Assembly (NCBI GenBank): GCA_021204375.1
Contig: JAJPZL010000005.1
Location: 1-13,812 of the forward strand
DNA length: 13,812 bases
Direction of reading: 5' to 3'
DNA from: Bacteroides sp.
Lineage (GTDB): Bacteria > Bacteroidota > Bacteroidia > Bacteroidales > Bacteroidaceae
Of the stretch, positions 7,642 through 13,812 are shown one piece after another. Made by a program: the position numbers and the translations under genes. Numbering within the stretch: the first letter of the stretch is position 1; each line of letters opens with the position of its first letter. The notes under the pieces were generated by a model, which ran no database searches, had not been told where the DNA came from, and saw nothing but the letters and a program-made list of their open reading frames with translations.

Positions 7642-7667
7642 CAGCCTTAATTAAAACAACAACAGTT

Positions 7668-8489
7668 ATGGCAGGTTATATATCAGATGATACCAGGAAA
7701 GTAACGACCCATCGTCTTATAGAGATGAAACAACGGGGAGAGAAGATCTCTATGCTGACCTCTTATGACTATACCATTGCAAAAATAGTAGACGGAGCCG
7801 GTGTGGATGTGATCCTTGTCGGCGATTCCGCATCTAACGTGATGGCAGGAAATACCACTACGCTTCCCATTACCCTGGACCAGATGATTTATCACGGTAA
7901 ATCGGTAGTACGGGCCGTAAAAAGAGCCATGGTGATAGTCGATATGCCTTTTGGTACCTACCAGGGTAACTCCAAAGAGGGAGTAGCCTCTGCCATCCGC
8001 ATTATGAAAGAATCACATGCCGATGCCATCAAGCTCGAAGGCGGTGAGGAGATCATTGAAACAGTAAAGCGCATTCTTTCCGCAGGTATTCCCGTTATGG
8101 GCCATCTGGGACTGATGCCCCAATCCATCAATAAATACGGAACCTATACAGTACGAGCTAAAGAGGAAGCCGAAGCCGAAAAACTGATCAAAGATGCCAA
8201 AATGCTGGAAGAGGCCGGCTGCTTTGGGATCGTACTCGAAAAGATACCCGCTTCCCTGGGCGAACGTGTAGCCAGGGAACTCTCTATCCCGATCATCGGT
8301 ATTGGTGCCGGAGGACAGGTTGATGGTCAGGTATTAGTTGTACAGGATATGCTGGGAATGAGCAAAGATTTCAGTCCCCGTTTCCTGCGTCGCTATGTAG
8401 ATTTGCATACGATTATGACGGATGCTATCCATCAGTATGTAGTAGATGTGAAAAGTAATGACTTTCCCAACGAAAAAGAACAATATTAA
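7668..8489 (+). CDS. panB: 3-methyl-2-oxobutanoate hydroxymethyltransferase (PanB)
   Basis: Ketopantoate hydroxymethyltransferase: transfers a hydroxymethyl group from 5,10-methylene-tetrahydrofolate to 2-oxoisovalerate, the first committed step to pantothenate and coenzyme A. The protein is 273 residues, a TIM barrel of the phosphoenolpyruvate/pyruvate superfamily. Family signatures are present throughout: [29 protein letters not shown] (Asp53, metal), VDMPFGTYQ (Asp92, metal), IKLEGG (Lys122 and Glu124), [10 protein letters not shown], and VLEKIP (Glu191, catalytic). It ends with the usual [25 protein letters not shown]. Nothing is missing and the ATG at 7668 gives the standard N-terminus. 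It has its own promoter at 7611-7641. The other pantothenate genes are not next to it. A hairpin after the stop could end its transcript, so co-transcription with the MFS gene downstream is uncertain. Confidence 0.97.
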   Translation: MAGYISDDTRKVTTHRLIEMKQRGEKISMLTSYDYTIAKIVDGAGVDVILVGDSASNVMAGNTTTLPITLDQMIYHGKSVVRAVKRAMVIVDMPFGTYQGNSKEGVASAIRIMKESHADAIKLEGGEEIIETVKRILSAGIPVMGHLGLMPQSINKYGTYTVRAKEEAEAEKLIKDAKMLEEAGCFGIVLEKIPASLGERVARELSIPIIGIGAGGQVDGQVLVVQDMLGMSKDFSPRFLRRYVDLHTIMTDAIHQYVVDVKSNDFPNEKEQY

Positions 8490-8496
8490 ACACAAT

Positions 8497-8570
8497 CTCA
8501 GTACATACTTAAAAATCAGCAGGTAGGATATCTCTATCTGCTGTTATTACTTCTTATAACAGGTACTGAG
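8497..8570 (+). promoter_or_regulatory. Nested inverted repeats between panB and the MFS gene (structured leader or terminator)
   Basis: An outer perfect 8-bp pair, CTCAGTAC (8497-8504) with GTACTGAG (8563-8570), encloses two hairpins. Hairpin one is CAGCAGGTAG (8517-8526) with CTATCTGCTG (8534-8543), 10 bp with one G-U and a 7-base loop. Hairpin two is a 5-bp pair GTTAT (8543-8547) with ATAAC (8556-8560). As RNA this can form a three-way junction ending 10 bases before the MFS start codon. Hairpin one alone, with A-rich sequence before it and T-rich sequence after it, could instead be a terminator for panB. It resembles no riboswitch I know. Confidence 0.55.
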
Positions 8571-8580
8571 CTATCATTAT

Positions 8581-9750
8581 ATGGAATCTTCTTTAAAACC
8601 GAACGTATGGACCAGCGGTTTTTCCCGGCTGTGCGTAGGAAACCTTCTGTTTTATGCCGCTCTTTACATGCTGGTACCTGTTTTACCCTTCTATGTACAG
8701 GAACGCTTTGGCATCTCCCTCACCCTGGCAGGAGCCGCTGTCGGTCTATTCTCCTTTGCTGTTTTCCTGGGAGGATCTTTTAACAGCTACCTGGCAGACC
8801 GCTACAGCCGGAAAAACCTTTTTCTCTTTGCCACCGTAGTGGTAGTAGCCGCTATGGCAGGGTATGTCTTTACAGACACTCTTACCTGAGTTTTTCTCCT
8901 GCGTTTGCTGCAGGGGCTCTTTTTCGGTATAGCAGCTGCTGCGGGTATTACTCTGGCTATCGATGTTACCCATACCTCCTGCCGCAGCAGGGGGAACTCT
9001 TTCTTTACCCGTGCCGGGAGACTCGGGATATTACTCGGTCCTGTAGCAGGAATTCTTTTGTATAAGTACTATTCATTGGATGCAGTTATTTATGGAGCTA
9101 TAGCCGCCGGTAGTCTGGGAGTGATAGAGATAATGCGGGTAAATACCCTCTTCCGGGCTCCCATCGGGGCTTCTCTCTGTTCCTTAGATCGTTTTATCCT
9201 GTCCTGGGCCATTCTTCCTGCCGTTAATGTTATATTTGTCTCCTTATTTATGGGACTTCTTTTCTCCCTGTTCGGTGCTTCCGGTAACCGGGCGGTCATT
9301 GCCACTCATTTTATGTGGATATTCGCTGCCATGGGTGTCGGTATATTAGTTGCCATTGCAGCCGAACGCCTCCTGTTTGGAAAAGAGAGAGTAACCTTAC
9401 AGGTAGTTACGGGGCTTTTACTGGTTTTATTATCCATCCTTATTCTGGCTTTCAATCGTCAGCAGCCTGTGTTAATCACTATTTCTGTGATACTAGGAGC
9501 CGGATTAAGCCTGGCTGCATCCGCCCTGTTAAATATCTGTATCAGTCTCTCTGATTATTGCCAGCGTAGTACAGCCAATTCTACCTATGTACTTGCCTGG
9601 GAGACAGGGATCGGTATCGGGCTTATTCTGGGCTGTTATCTGATCGACAGGGTAGGAGTAGAGGGAGTGATCTGCTCTTCCTTTGTTACTATACTGATGG
9701 CTTTTCTTTACTATTGTTTGATTACAAGGAAATTAAACTTTTCGGCTTGA
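8581..9750 (+). pseudogene. MFS transporter interrupted by an in-frame TGA
   Basis: A major facilitator superfamily permease of about 389 codons with roughly twelve membrane helices. The frame opens at ATG 8581 (residues 1-102, helices 1-3, with the loop 2-3 motif LADRYSRKN) and meets TGA at 8887-8889. It then continues in the same frame as VFLLRLLQGLFFGIAAAAGI, which is a typical MFS helix 4, and runs to 9750. Trp (TGG) would fit the TGA position, so one G-to-A change explains the break. Helices 4-12 are otherwise undamaged, with no other stop or frameshift, which suggests a recent lesion or a base-call error. TGA is a normal stop elsewhere in the window, so recoding is unlikely. The first 102 residues alone could not transport. 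An ATG at 8905 would yield only the later helices. Substrate unknown; the N-terminal part looks like drug or sugar efflux permeases. Confidence 0.85.
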
Positions 9751-9799
9751 TCTTTATTAAAAACCGGCCGGCTATTCATCTTATCTTTTGCATAAAAAA

Positions 9800-9822
9800 G
9801 CCGGAAGTAGATAGCTTCCGGC
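9800..9822 (-). terminator. Strong intrinsic terminator of the mtaB-mgsA gene cluster
   Basis: GCCGGAAG (9800-9807) and CTTCCGGC (9815-9822) form a perfect GC-rich 8-bp stem with a 7-base loop. On the minus strand it is followed directly by six T (9794-9799). It lies 27 bases past the mgsA stop codon. The plus strand has no T-run after the stem, so it acts mainly on the minus-strand transcript. Confidence 0.88.
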
Positions 9823-9849
9823 ACATAAGTTAACTCCGATAGAAAAAGA

Positions 9850-10482
9850 TCAGCACTCTTCTTCCTGCATTTCAGCAGGGGTTTCCGGCTCTTCCGGCAA
9901 ACACTCCGGAGTTACTTCTCCTGATACCAGCTCAGCAGAAAGTATCTCTTCTTTATTATCCTCTTGCTCTTCCGCCTGTTTAGCCTTTTCCTTCTCTATG
10001 ACCTCCGAAACCACCGGGGTACCTGCAAAACGTTGCGTATATTGAGTATAATCCGGTTGTATCTTTTCATATTCCGGATTCAGGAAGAGGGGACTGGATA
10101 TAATATGGTCTGCCGTAGAACGGTTGCAGCAGAACACAATGTTCTCTACACCCGCCAGACGGGTAAGGGCTTTGATATCCGTATCGTGGGGCTGCATAGA
10201 CATCGGATCGGTAAAAAAGAAGAGGTAATCAATCTCCCCGTCCACAATTCTCGAGCCGATCTGCTGATCACCTCCCAGCGGTCCCGATTTCAGGATCGTT
10301 ATATCCCATTCCAGATCGGGATGCTTCTCTTTCAATGCCTCGCGAATCAGCGTACCAGTAGTTCCGGTACAATAAAACTTATGACCCATCAGGCATTCTG
10401 AGTTCCACACTACCCACTCGATCAAATCCTTTTTCATGGCATCGTGCGCAACCAAACCAATTTTTCTAACTAATTTTTCCAT
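9850..10482 (-). CDS. mgsA: Methylglyoxal synthase with acidic C-terminal extension
   Basis: Methylglyoxal synthase converts dihydroxyacetone phosphate to methylglyoxal and phosphate, a bypass of lower glycolysis used when phosphate is limiting or sugar phosphates build up. Residues 1-152 match the whole known enzyme: IGLVAHDAMK, TGTTGTLI (phosphate-binding loop, 40-46), SGPLGGDQQIG (catalytic Asp72), FFTDPMSMQPHDTDIKAL (His99, Asp102) and a final IQPDYTQY. A further 58 residues (153-210) have no counterpart in the E. coli enzyme; they are rich in Glu (about 19 acidic residues) and Pro near the end, look disordered, and finish in EEEC. The start at 10482 is supported by a good Shine-Dalgarno site, AAAGGAG, 6 bases upstream, rare in this phylum. 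It is the last gene of the cluster, 53 bases after the GT2 gene and before a strong terminator. The enzyme call is firm; the role of the tail is unknown. Confidence 0.95.
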   Translation of the reverse strand: MEKLVRKIGLVAHDAMKKDLIEWVVWNSECLMGHKFYCTGTTGTLIREALKEKHPDLEWDITILKSGPLGGDQQIGSRIVDGEIDYLFFFTDPMSMQPHDTDIKALTRLAGVENIVFCCNRSTADHIISSPLFLNPEYEKIQPDYTQYTQRFAGTPVVSEVIEKEKAKQAEEQEDNKEEILSAELVSGEVTPECLPEEPETPAEMQEEEC

Positions 10483-10488
10483 TGTTAG

Positions 10489-10495
10489 CTCCTTT
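10489..10495 (-). promoter_or_regulatory. Canonical Shine-Dalgarno site of mgsA
   Basis: The minus strand reads AAAGGAG, 6 bases before the mgsA ATG. It stands out because the other starts in the window show no such site. Confidence 0.65.
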
Positions 10496-10535
10496 CTTAT
10501 TTATTCCGAAACCTACCCACCGTACAGGCAGTTTT

Positions 10536-11558
10536 TTATTGTATCAGTTCCGAATATTTCTTTATCCCGCGCAAATAATATGCCACAAGGATACTTTTTT
10601 TCCACCTTTCTGCTATCTCCGGCCTCTGCATCCTGCTCAAATTCTCCTGACGAAGCTTTTGATACTCAGATCTTTTCTTTCTAAATTCCCGGCGTGCCCT
10701 ATATACTGCCATGGCATTCTGTCTGTTTCCCTGCAAAAGAAATACCAACGCTGCCATATAGTCTGCTATCATCCGGATAAAAAGTACCCGGCGCAGTTCT
10801 TTTTCCGGCAAATTCTTATAGAGCATAATCAGGTTGTTCCGGAAATTCAGGAAGGTTTTGCGGGGACTCTCTTTTTTCAGCGTTCCCCCTCCTTCATGGT
10901 ATACCTTACTCTGAGGGACCACGACGATCTCCTTACCCCGGCTCTTTAACCGCCAGCACAGATCAATCTCTTCCATGTGGGCAAAGAAACTTCCATCTAA
11001 TCCCCCCGCCTCTTTATATTCATCCAGTCGAATAAAGAGCGCTGCGCCTGTCGCCCAGAAAACAGGAATGACCGTATCATATTGATGAATATCTTTCTCT
11101 ACACTCCCCAGGATCCGTCCCCGGCAAAAGGGATATCCGTAGCGATCTATAAACCCACCACATGCACCGGCATATTCAAAAGAGTCCTTATGGTGCCAGC
11201 TCAATATTTTAGGCTGGCAGGCAGCTACTCCGGGATGGTTATCCATATAACGGATCATAGGGGTCAACCATCCCCCTGTTACCTCTACATCAGAGTTCAA
11301 TAGCATTACATAAGTTGCTTCTACCCGCAAGAGTGCCTGGTTGTATCCTTCGGCAAAACCATAGTTCCGGTTCAGGCGTATCAGTTTTACCTCCGGGAAC
11401 TCATTTTCTATGAACATTACAGAACGGTCGTCTGAACCATTATCGGCCACATATACAGTAACACCTTCCTCCCGGGAATGTTCTACCACAGAGGGGAGAA
11501 ACCTGCCGAGCATTTCTTCTCCGTTCCAGTTCAATATAACGACTGCTACCTTATCCAT
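10536..11558 (-). CDS. Glycosyltransferase family 2 (rhamnosyltransferase-like)
   Basis: A 340-residue inverting glycosyltransferase of the GT-A fold, family 2, of the kind that transfers sugars to cell-surface glycans on the cytoplasmic side. Visible features: VAVVILNWNGEEML at residues 4-17, the nucleotide-binding VADNGSDD at 37-44, NYGFAEGYNQ at 65-74, the metal-binding LLNSDVEV (Asp90) at 86-93, FWATGAALFIR near 167-177 and the acceptor-side HMEEIDLCWRLKSRG (Glu196, Glu197, Asp199) at 194-208. From about residue 240 a basic helical region follows, with one moderately hydrophobic stretch (about 264-277) that may touch the membrane. It starts 2 bases after the acyltransferase gene, so the two are almost certainly translated from one message. 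Placement next to a lipid A-type acyltransferase suggests lipopolysaccharide or another envelope glycan, but donor and acceptor sugars are unknown. Confidence 0.92.
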   Translation of the reverse strand: MDKVAVVILNWNGEEMLGRFLPSVVEHSREEGVTVYVADNGSDDRSVMFIENEFPEVKLIRLNRNYGFAEGYNQALLRVEATYVMLLNSDVEVTGGWLTPMIRYMDNHPGVAACQPKILSWHHKDSFEYAGACGGFIDRYGYPFCRGRILGSVEKDIHQYDTVIPVFWATGAALFIRLDEYKEAGGLDGSFFAHMEEIDLCWRLKSRGKEIVVVPQSKVYHEGGGTLKKESPRKTFLNFRNNLIMLYKNLPEKELRRVLFIRMIADYMAALVFLLQGNRQNAMAVYRARREFRKKRSEYQKLRQENLSRMQRPEIAERWKKSILVAYYLRGIKKYSELIQ

Positions 11559-11560
11559 AT

Positions 11561-12445
11561 TTATTGGGAACGTTTATGTTTCCAGCGTTTATGCGACCAG
11601 AACCAGTAGGCCGGTTCCCGCCGGATCGTTGCTTCCACATGCCGGGCAAACATCTCCGTGATCTCTCCCTCCGCAGTCTCTTTCGGAGTATCTGTCATCA
11701 GTTTAAAGGTAACTTTTCCCTTTCCACGCCCCACATGTTCCAGTTCGCAATAAAAAACCGCAAAGTCCATCATGCGAGCAATCCGTTCCCCACCATCCAT
11801 AAAAGAGGTATCCTGATTCAGGAAAGTAGTCCAGAATTTTAATTCATGTACATTAGGCGATTGATCGGCAACCAATCCTACCCCCATCTTCTTACCGGCC
11901 CGTCTGGCCTTGATAATTTCCCGGGCCGTATCGTGCTTAGGTACATTATATCCGTCAAAGCGGGAACGTATCCGGTTAAACAGGCAATTGATAAAAGGAT
12001 TGCGGATATTTTTGTACACCTGCATCGGTACATCCTGCGGATCCATAAAGAGAGGGACCCCGATCATCCATTCAAAATTGGCATAGTGAGGCATCATCAG
12101 CAATGCCCCCCCCTTTTTATCCATCTGCTCTGTAAATTTATCTATATCAATAAACTCCATACGCTTAAGAAGATCCTCTTTGGTCATCCGCAACATTTTG
12201 AGGCTCTCCAGCATATAATCAGAAATATAATGGTAGAATTGCTTTTCAATGGTCTTTAGTTCCTTCTCACTCTTTTCCGGGAAGGAGTTCTTCAGGTTGG
12301 TCCGTACCACTTTCCGCCGGTAGCGTGCTATACGATAGAGCAAAAAGCACAGAAGATCCGATAACAAATAAAGTACCCGGAAAGGAAGGATAGCCAGCAG
12401 CCATATTCCTATGTAAGCAAATATATAGACAATTCTTGCTATCAT
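11561..12445 (-). CDS. Lysophospholipid / lipid A acyltransferase (LpxL/HtrB family)
   Basis: A 294-residue membrane-bound acyltransferase of the LpxL/LpxM (HtrB) family, which adds a secondary acyl chain to lipid A from acyl-ACP. An N-terminal membrane anchor covers about residues 4-38, followed by a basic RYRRKVVRTNLKNSFPEKSEKE segment typical of the family. The catalytic HX4(D/E) box is HYANFE, His120 and Glu125. Relatives usually have GHYGNWEW; here it is PHYANFEW, which keeps the His and Glu but changes both glycines. Further family signatures are VADQSP at 192-197, TTFLNQDT, GGERIA and the C-terminal PAYWFWSHKRWKHK. The length is normal. It starts 3 bases after mtaB and ends 2 bases before the GT2 gene, so it is part of one transcription unit. 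An alternative role in acylating other lysophospholipids or ornithine lipids cannot be excluded. Confidence 0.92.
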   Translation of the reverse strand: MIARIVYIFAYIGIWLLAILPFRVLYLLSDLLCFLLYRIARYRRKVVRTNLKNSFPEKSEKELKTIEKQFYHYISDYMLESLKMLRMTKEDLLKRMEFIDIDKFTEQMDKKGGALLMMPHYANFEWMIGVPLFMDPQDVPMQVYKNIRNPFINCLFNRIRSRFDGYNVPKHDTAREIIKARRAGKKMGVGLVADQSPNVHELKFWTTFLNQDTSFMDGGERIARMMDFAVFYCELEHVGRGKGKVTFKLMTDTPKETAEGEITEMFARHVEATIRREPAYWFWSHKRWKHKRSQ

Positions 12446-12448
12446 ATA

Positions 12449-13765
12449 TTACAATTTTTCTCCTTTCAGGGCCATTTCCAGCCCGCTCAGTTCTCCCAAC
12501 CGCACCGGTATAATACAATTATCCAGTCCAGGATCGTTGTACATCTCTACCCGTATATAATTATCTGTAAATCCGTACATGAACTCTCCTTCCTGCGATT
12601 TTTCACACAAAACCTTCTTCTCTGTTCCGATGTACTCCCTGTAGAAGGAGCGCGTCTTTTCTTCCGAGAGAGCCAACAGCCGCTTGCTGCGCTCCTGCTT
12701 CTCTTTGGGAGATACAGTATGTTCAATTTTCAACGTCTGCGTGCCGGGACGCTCCGAATAGCTGAATACATGAAGTTGGGTAACAGGTAATCTTTCCAGG
12801 AAGCGGTAGGTCTTCTCAAAATACTCGTCCGTTTCTCCCCGGGTACCTACAATGACATCCACCCCAATAAAAGCCTGCGGAAGAGTTTGTCTGATCTTCC
12901 CGATCTTAGCAGCAAACAGGGCGGTATCATACCGGCGTTTCATCAGCTGCAGTACTTCGTCACAACCCGATTGTAGGGGAATGTGGAAATGAGGCATAAA
13001 ACGCCCGGAGGCAGCAACATACTCTATGATCTCATCCGTCAACAGGTTAGGTTCAATAGAAGAGATACGGTACCTTTCAATCCCTTCTACTTCGTCCAGT
13101 GCCCGGATCAGTTCCAGGAAACTCTCCCCAGTTGTTTTTCCGAAATCCCCGATATTTACTCCCGTCAGTACAATCTCTTTGCCTCCTTCGGCAGCCGCCT
13201 GCTGTGCCTGGGCCACGATTGACTCTATAGAACCGTTCCGGCTTCTTCCCCGGGCTAAAGGGATCGTACAATAGCTGCAATAATAATCACACCCATCCTG
13301 TACTTTCAGGAAGTAGCGGGTACGGTCCCCCCGGGAACAGGAGGGCACAAAGGTTTTAATATCCCGGATAGAAGAGATAAAACTCTCTCCCTGCGAATGT
13401 TTTGTGAGATCCCCCAGGTAGGAGAGTATATTTTTTTTCTGTTCAGCTCCCAGTACTACATCCACTCCTTCGATAGTAGCAACCTGATCCGATTTCAGCT
13501 GTGCGTAGCAACCGGTCACTACCACAAAAGCTCCCGGATGTTGCCGGGTCAGCTTATGGATCGCCTGGCGACACTTTTTATCAGCCGTTTCAGTCACCGA
13601 ACAAGTGTTTACCACACAGATATCTGCTTTTTCCCCTTTTCCGGCCGTACGAACGCCAGCTTCCTGCAATATTTTACCGATTGAAGAGGTTTCCGAGAAA
13701 TTGAGCTTACACCCTAATGTGTAGTAAACAGCGGTTTTATCCTGAAATACAGAAGAATCTATCAT
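12449..13765 (-). CDS. mtaB: tRNA (t6A37) methylthiotransferase MtaB
   Basis: A radical-SAM methylthiotransferase that converts N6-threonylcarbamoyladenosine at position 37 of some tRNAs to its 2-methylthio form. The protein is 438 residues, the usual size. The N-terminal UPF0004 domain has the three cysteines of the auxiliary [4Fe-4S] cluster, Cys19 (LGCKLNFSE), Cys55 (NTCSVT) and Cys86 (TGCYAQ). The radical-SAM domain has CDYYCSYCTIPLARGRSR with Cys159, Cys163 and Cys166. ISSIEPNLLTDEIIEY and FHIPLQSGCDEVLQLMKRRY follow, typical of MtaB rather than MiaB or RimO. A TRAM RNA-binding domain covers the last 60 or so residues. It heads the minus-strand cluster, with a promoter element 30 bases upstream. 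It is functionally unrelated to its envelope neighbours; the gene order mtaB, acyltransferase, GT2 is, from memory, common in Bacteroides. Confidence 0.96.
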   Translation of the reverse strand: MIDSSVFQDKTAVYYTLGCKLNFSETSSIGKILQEAGVRTAGKGEKADICVVNTCSVTETADKKCRQAIHKLTRQHPGAFVVVTGCYAQLKSDQVATIEGVDVVLGAEQKKNILSYLGDLTKHSQGESFISSIRDIKTFVPSCSRGDRTRYFLKVQDGCDYYCSYCTIPLARGRSRNGSIESIVAQAQQAAAEGGKEIVLTGVNIGDFGKTTGESFLELIRALDEVEGIERYRISSIEPNLLTDEIIEYVAASGRFMPHFHIPLQSGCDEVLQLMKRRYDTALFAAKIGKIRQTLPQAFIGVDVIVGTRGETDEYFEKTYRFLERLPVTQLHVFSYSERPGTQTLKIEHTVSPKEKQERSKRLLALSEEKTRSFYREYIGTEKKVLCEKSQEGEFMYGFTDNYIRVEMYNDPGLDNCIIPVRLGELSGLEMALKGEKL

Positions 13766-13794
13766 ATTCTTTTAATCATCAACGTTCAAAGCTG

Positions 13795-13802
13795 CAAAGT
13801 TA
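13795..13802 (-). promoter_or_regulatory. Bacteroidota -7 promoter element of the mtaB cluster
   Basis: The minus strand reads TAACTTTG, an exact TAnnTTTG match, ending 29 bases before the mtaB ATG. The -33 box would fall just outside the window, so it cannot be checked. Confidence 0.62.
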
Positions 13803-13812
13803 TATATTATTA

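Noticed and set aside
8497..8570. Match to a known riboswitch class
   Set aside because: The layout is a three-way junction, but the conserved loop bases of purine, TPP, cobalamin, SAM or other classes I know are not visible.
8887..8889. TGA in the MFS gene as a recoded codon (selenocysteine or Trp)
   Set aside because: TGA ends at least two other genes here (780-782 and the HAD gene at 7554-7556), Trp is the residue that fits, and I saw no selenocysteine-type context. A point mutation or base error is simpler.
9762..9771. GC-rich palindrome after the MFS gene as an attachment site or regulatory site
   Set aside because: CCGGCCGG is short, unrepeated, and the CCGG word is very common throughout this window, so it carries little information. 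It may pair with the terminator stem but nothing more can be said.
1..13812. Mobile element, prophage, defence island, CRISPR or biosynthetic cluster
   Set aside because: No transposase, integrase, terminal repeats, repeat-spacer pattern, restriction-modification or abortive infection gene was found; all recognisable genes are housekeeping or ordinary transporters.

Overview
The window looks like a chromosomal segment of a Bacteroidales bacterium (phylum Bacteroidota), in the broad Bacteroides/Parabacteroides/Dysgonomonas neighbourhood; the genus cannot be fixed from sequence alone. The evidence is the gene content (a lipoprotein-type beta-carbonic anhydrase; an mtaB, lysophospholipid acyltransferase, GT2 glycosyltransferase cluster), several promoters with the Bacteroidota -7 element TAnnTTTG, and the general lack of Shine-Dalgarno sites. 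No mobile element, CRISPR array, tRNA or rRNA was seen, and no stretch over 300 bases lacks a gene.

Layout. (1) 1-1941, plus strand: a broken Cof-type HAD phosphatase, a broken beta-carbonic anhydrase lipoprotein and a small GlsB/YeaQ-type membrane protein, closed by a bidirectional terminator at 1958-1991. (2) 2006-6766, minus strand: an AMP-forming acyl-CoA ligase, an NhaP2-type cation/proton antiporter and a broken MATE-family efflux pump. (3) 6903-9750, plus strand: a beta-phosphoglucomutase-like HAD hydrolase divergent from the MATE gene (their promoters overlap), panB, and an MFS transporter interrupted by one in-frame TGA. A nested inverted-repeat structure lies between panB and the MFS gene. 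(4) 9850-13765, minus strand: a tightly packed run mtaB, lipid A-type acyltransferase, GT2 glycosyltransferase and mgsA, with a promoter element at 13795-13802 and a strong intrinsic terminator at 9800-9822.

How the genes relate. Region 4 is the clearest transcription unit: tRNA modification, lipid acylation and glycan transfer genes are 2-3 bases apart, and methylglyoxal synthase follows after 53 bases. Region 3 holds the first committed step of pantothenate/CoA synthesis. Region 2 is fatty-acid activation and ion homeostasis, each gene apparently with its own promoter.

The most unusual aspect is decay: four of thirteen genes are not open. Two carry homopolymer indels (HAD at 24-30 and 109-116; MATE at 6535-6542 and 6420-6425). 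Two carry nonsense codons that could each come from one C-to-T or G-to-A change (carbonic anhydrase TAA at 1112-1114; MFS TGA at 8887-8889). The carbonic anhydrase has also lost two of its three zinc ligands, which favours real gene decay there. The homopolymer indels could instead be sequencing or assembly errors. I found no convincing new defence, mobile or biosynthetic system.
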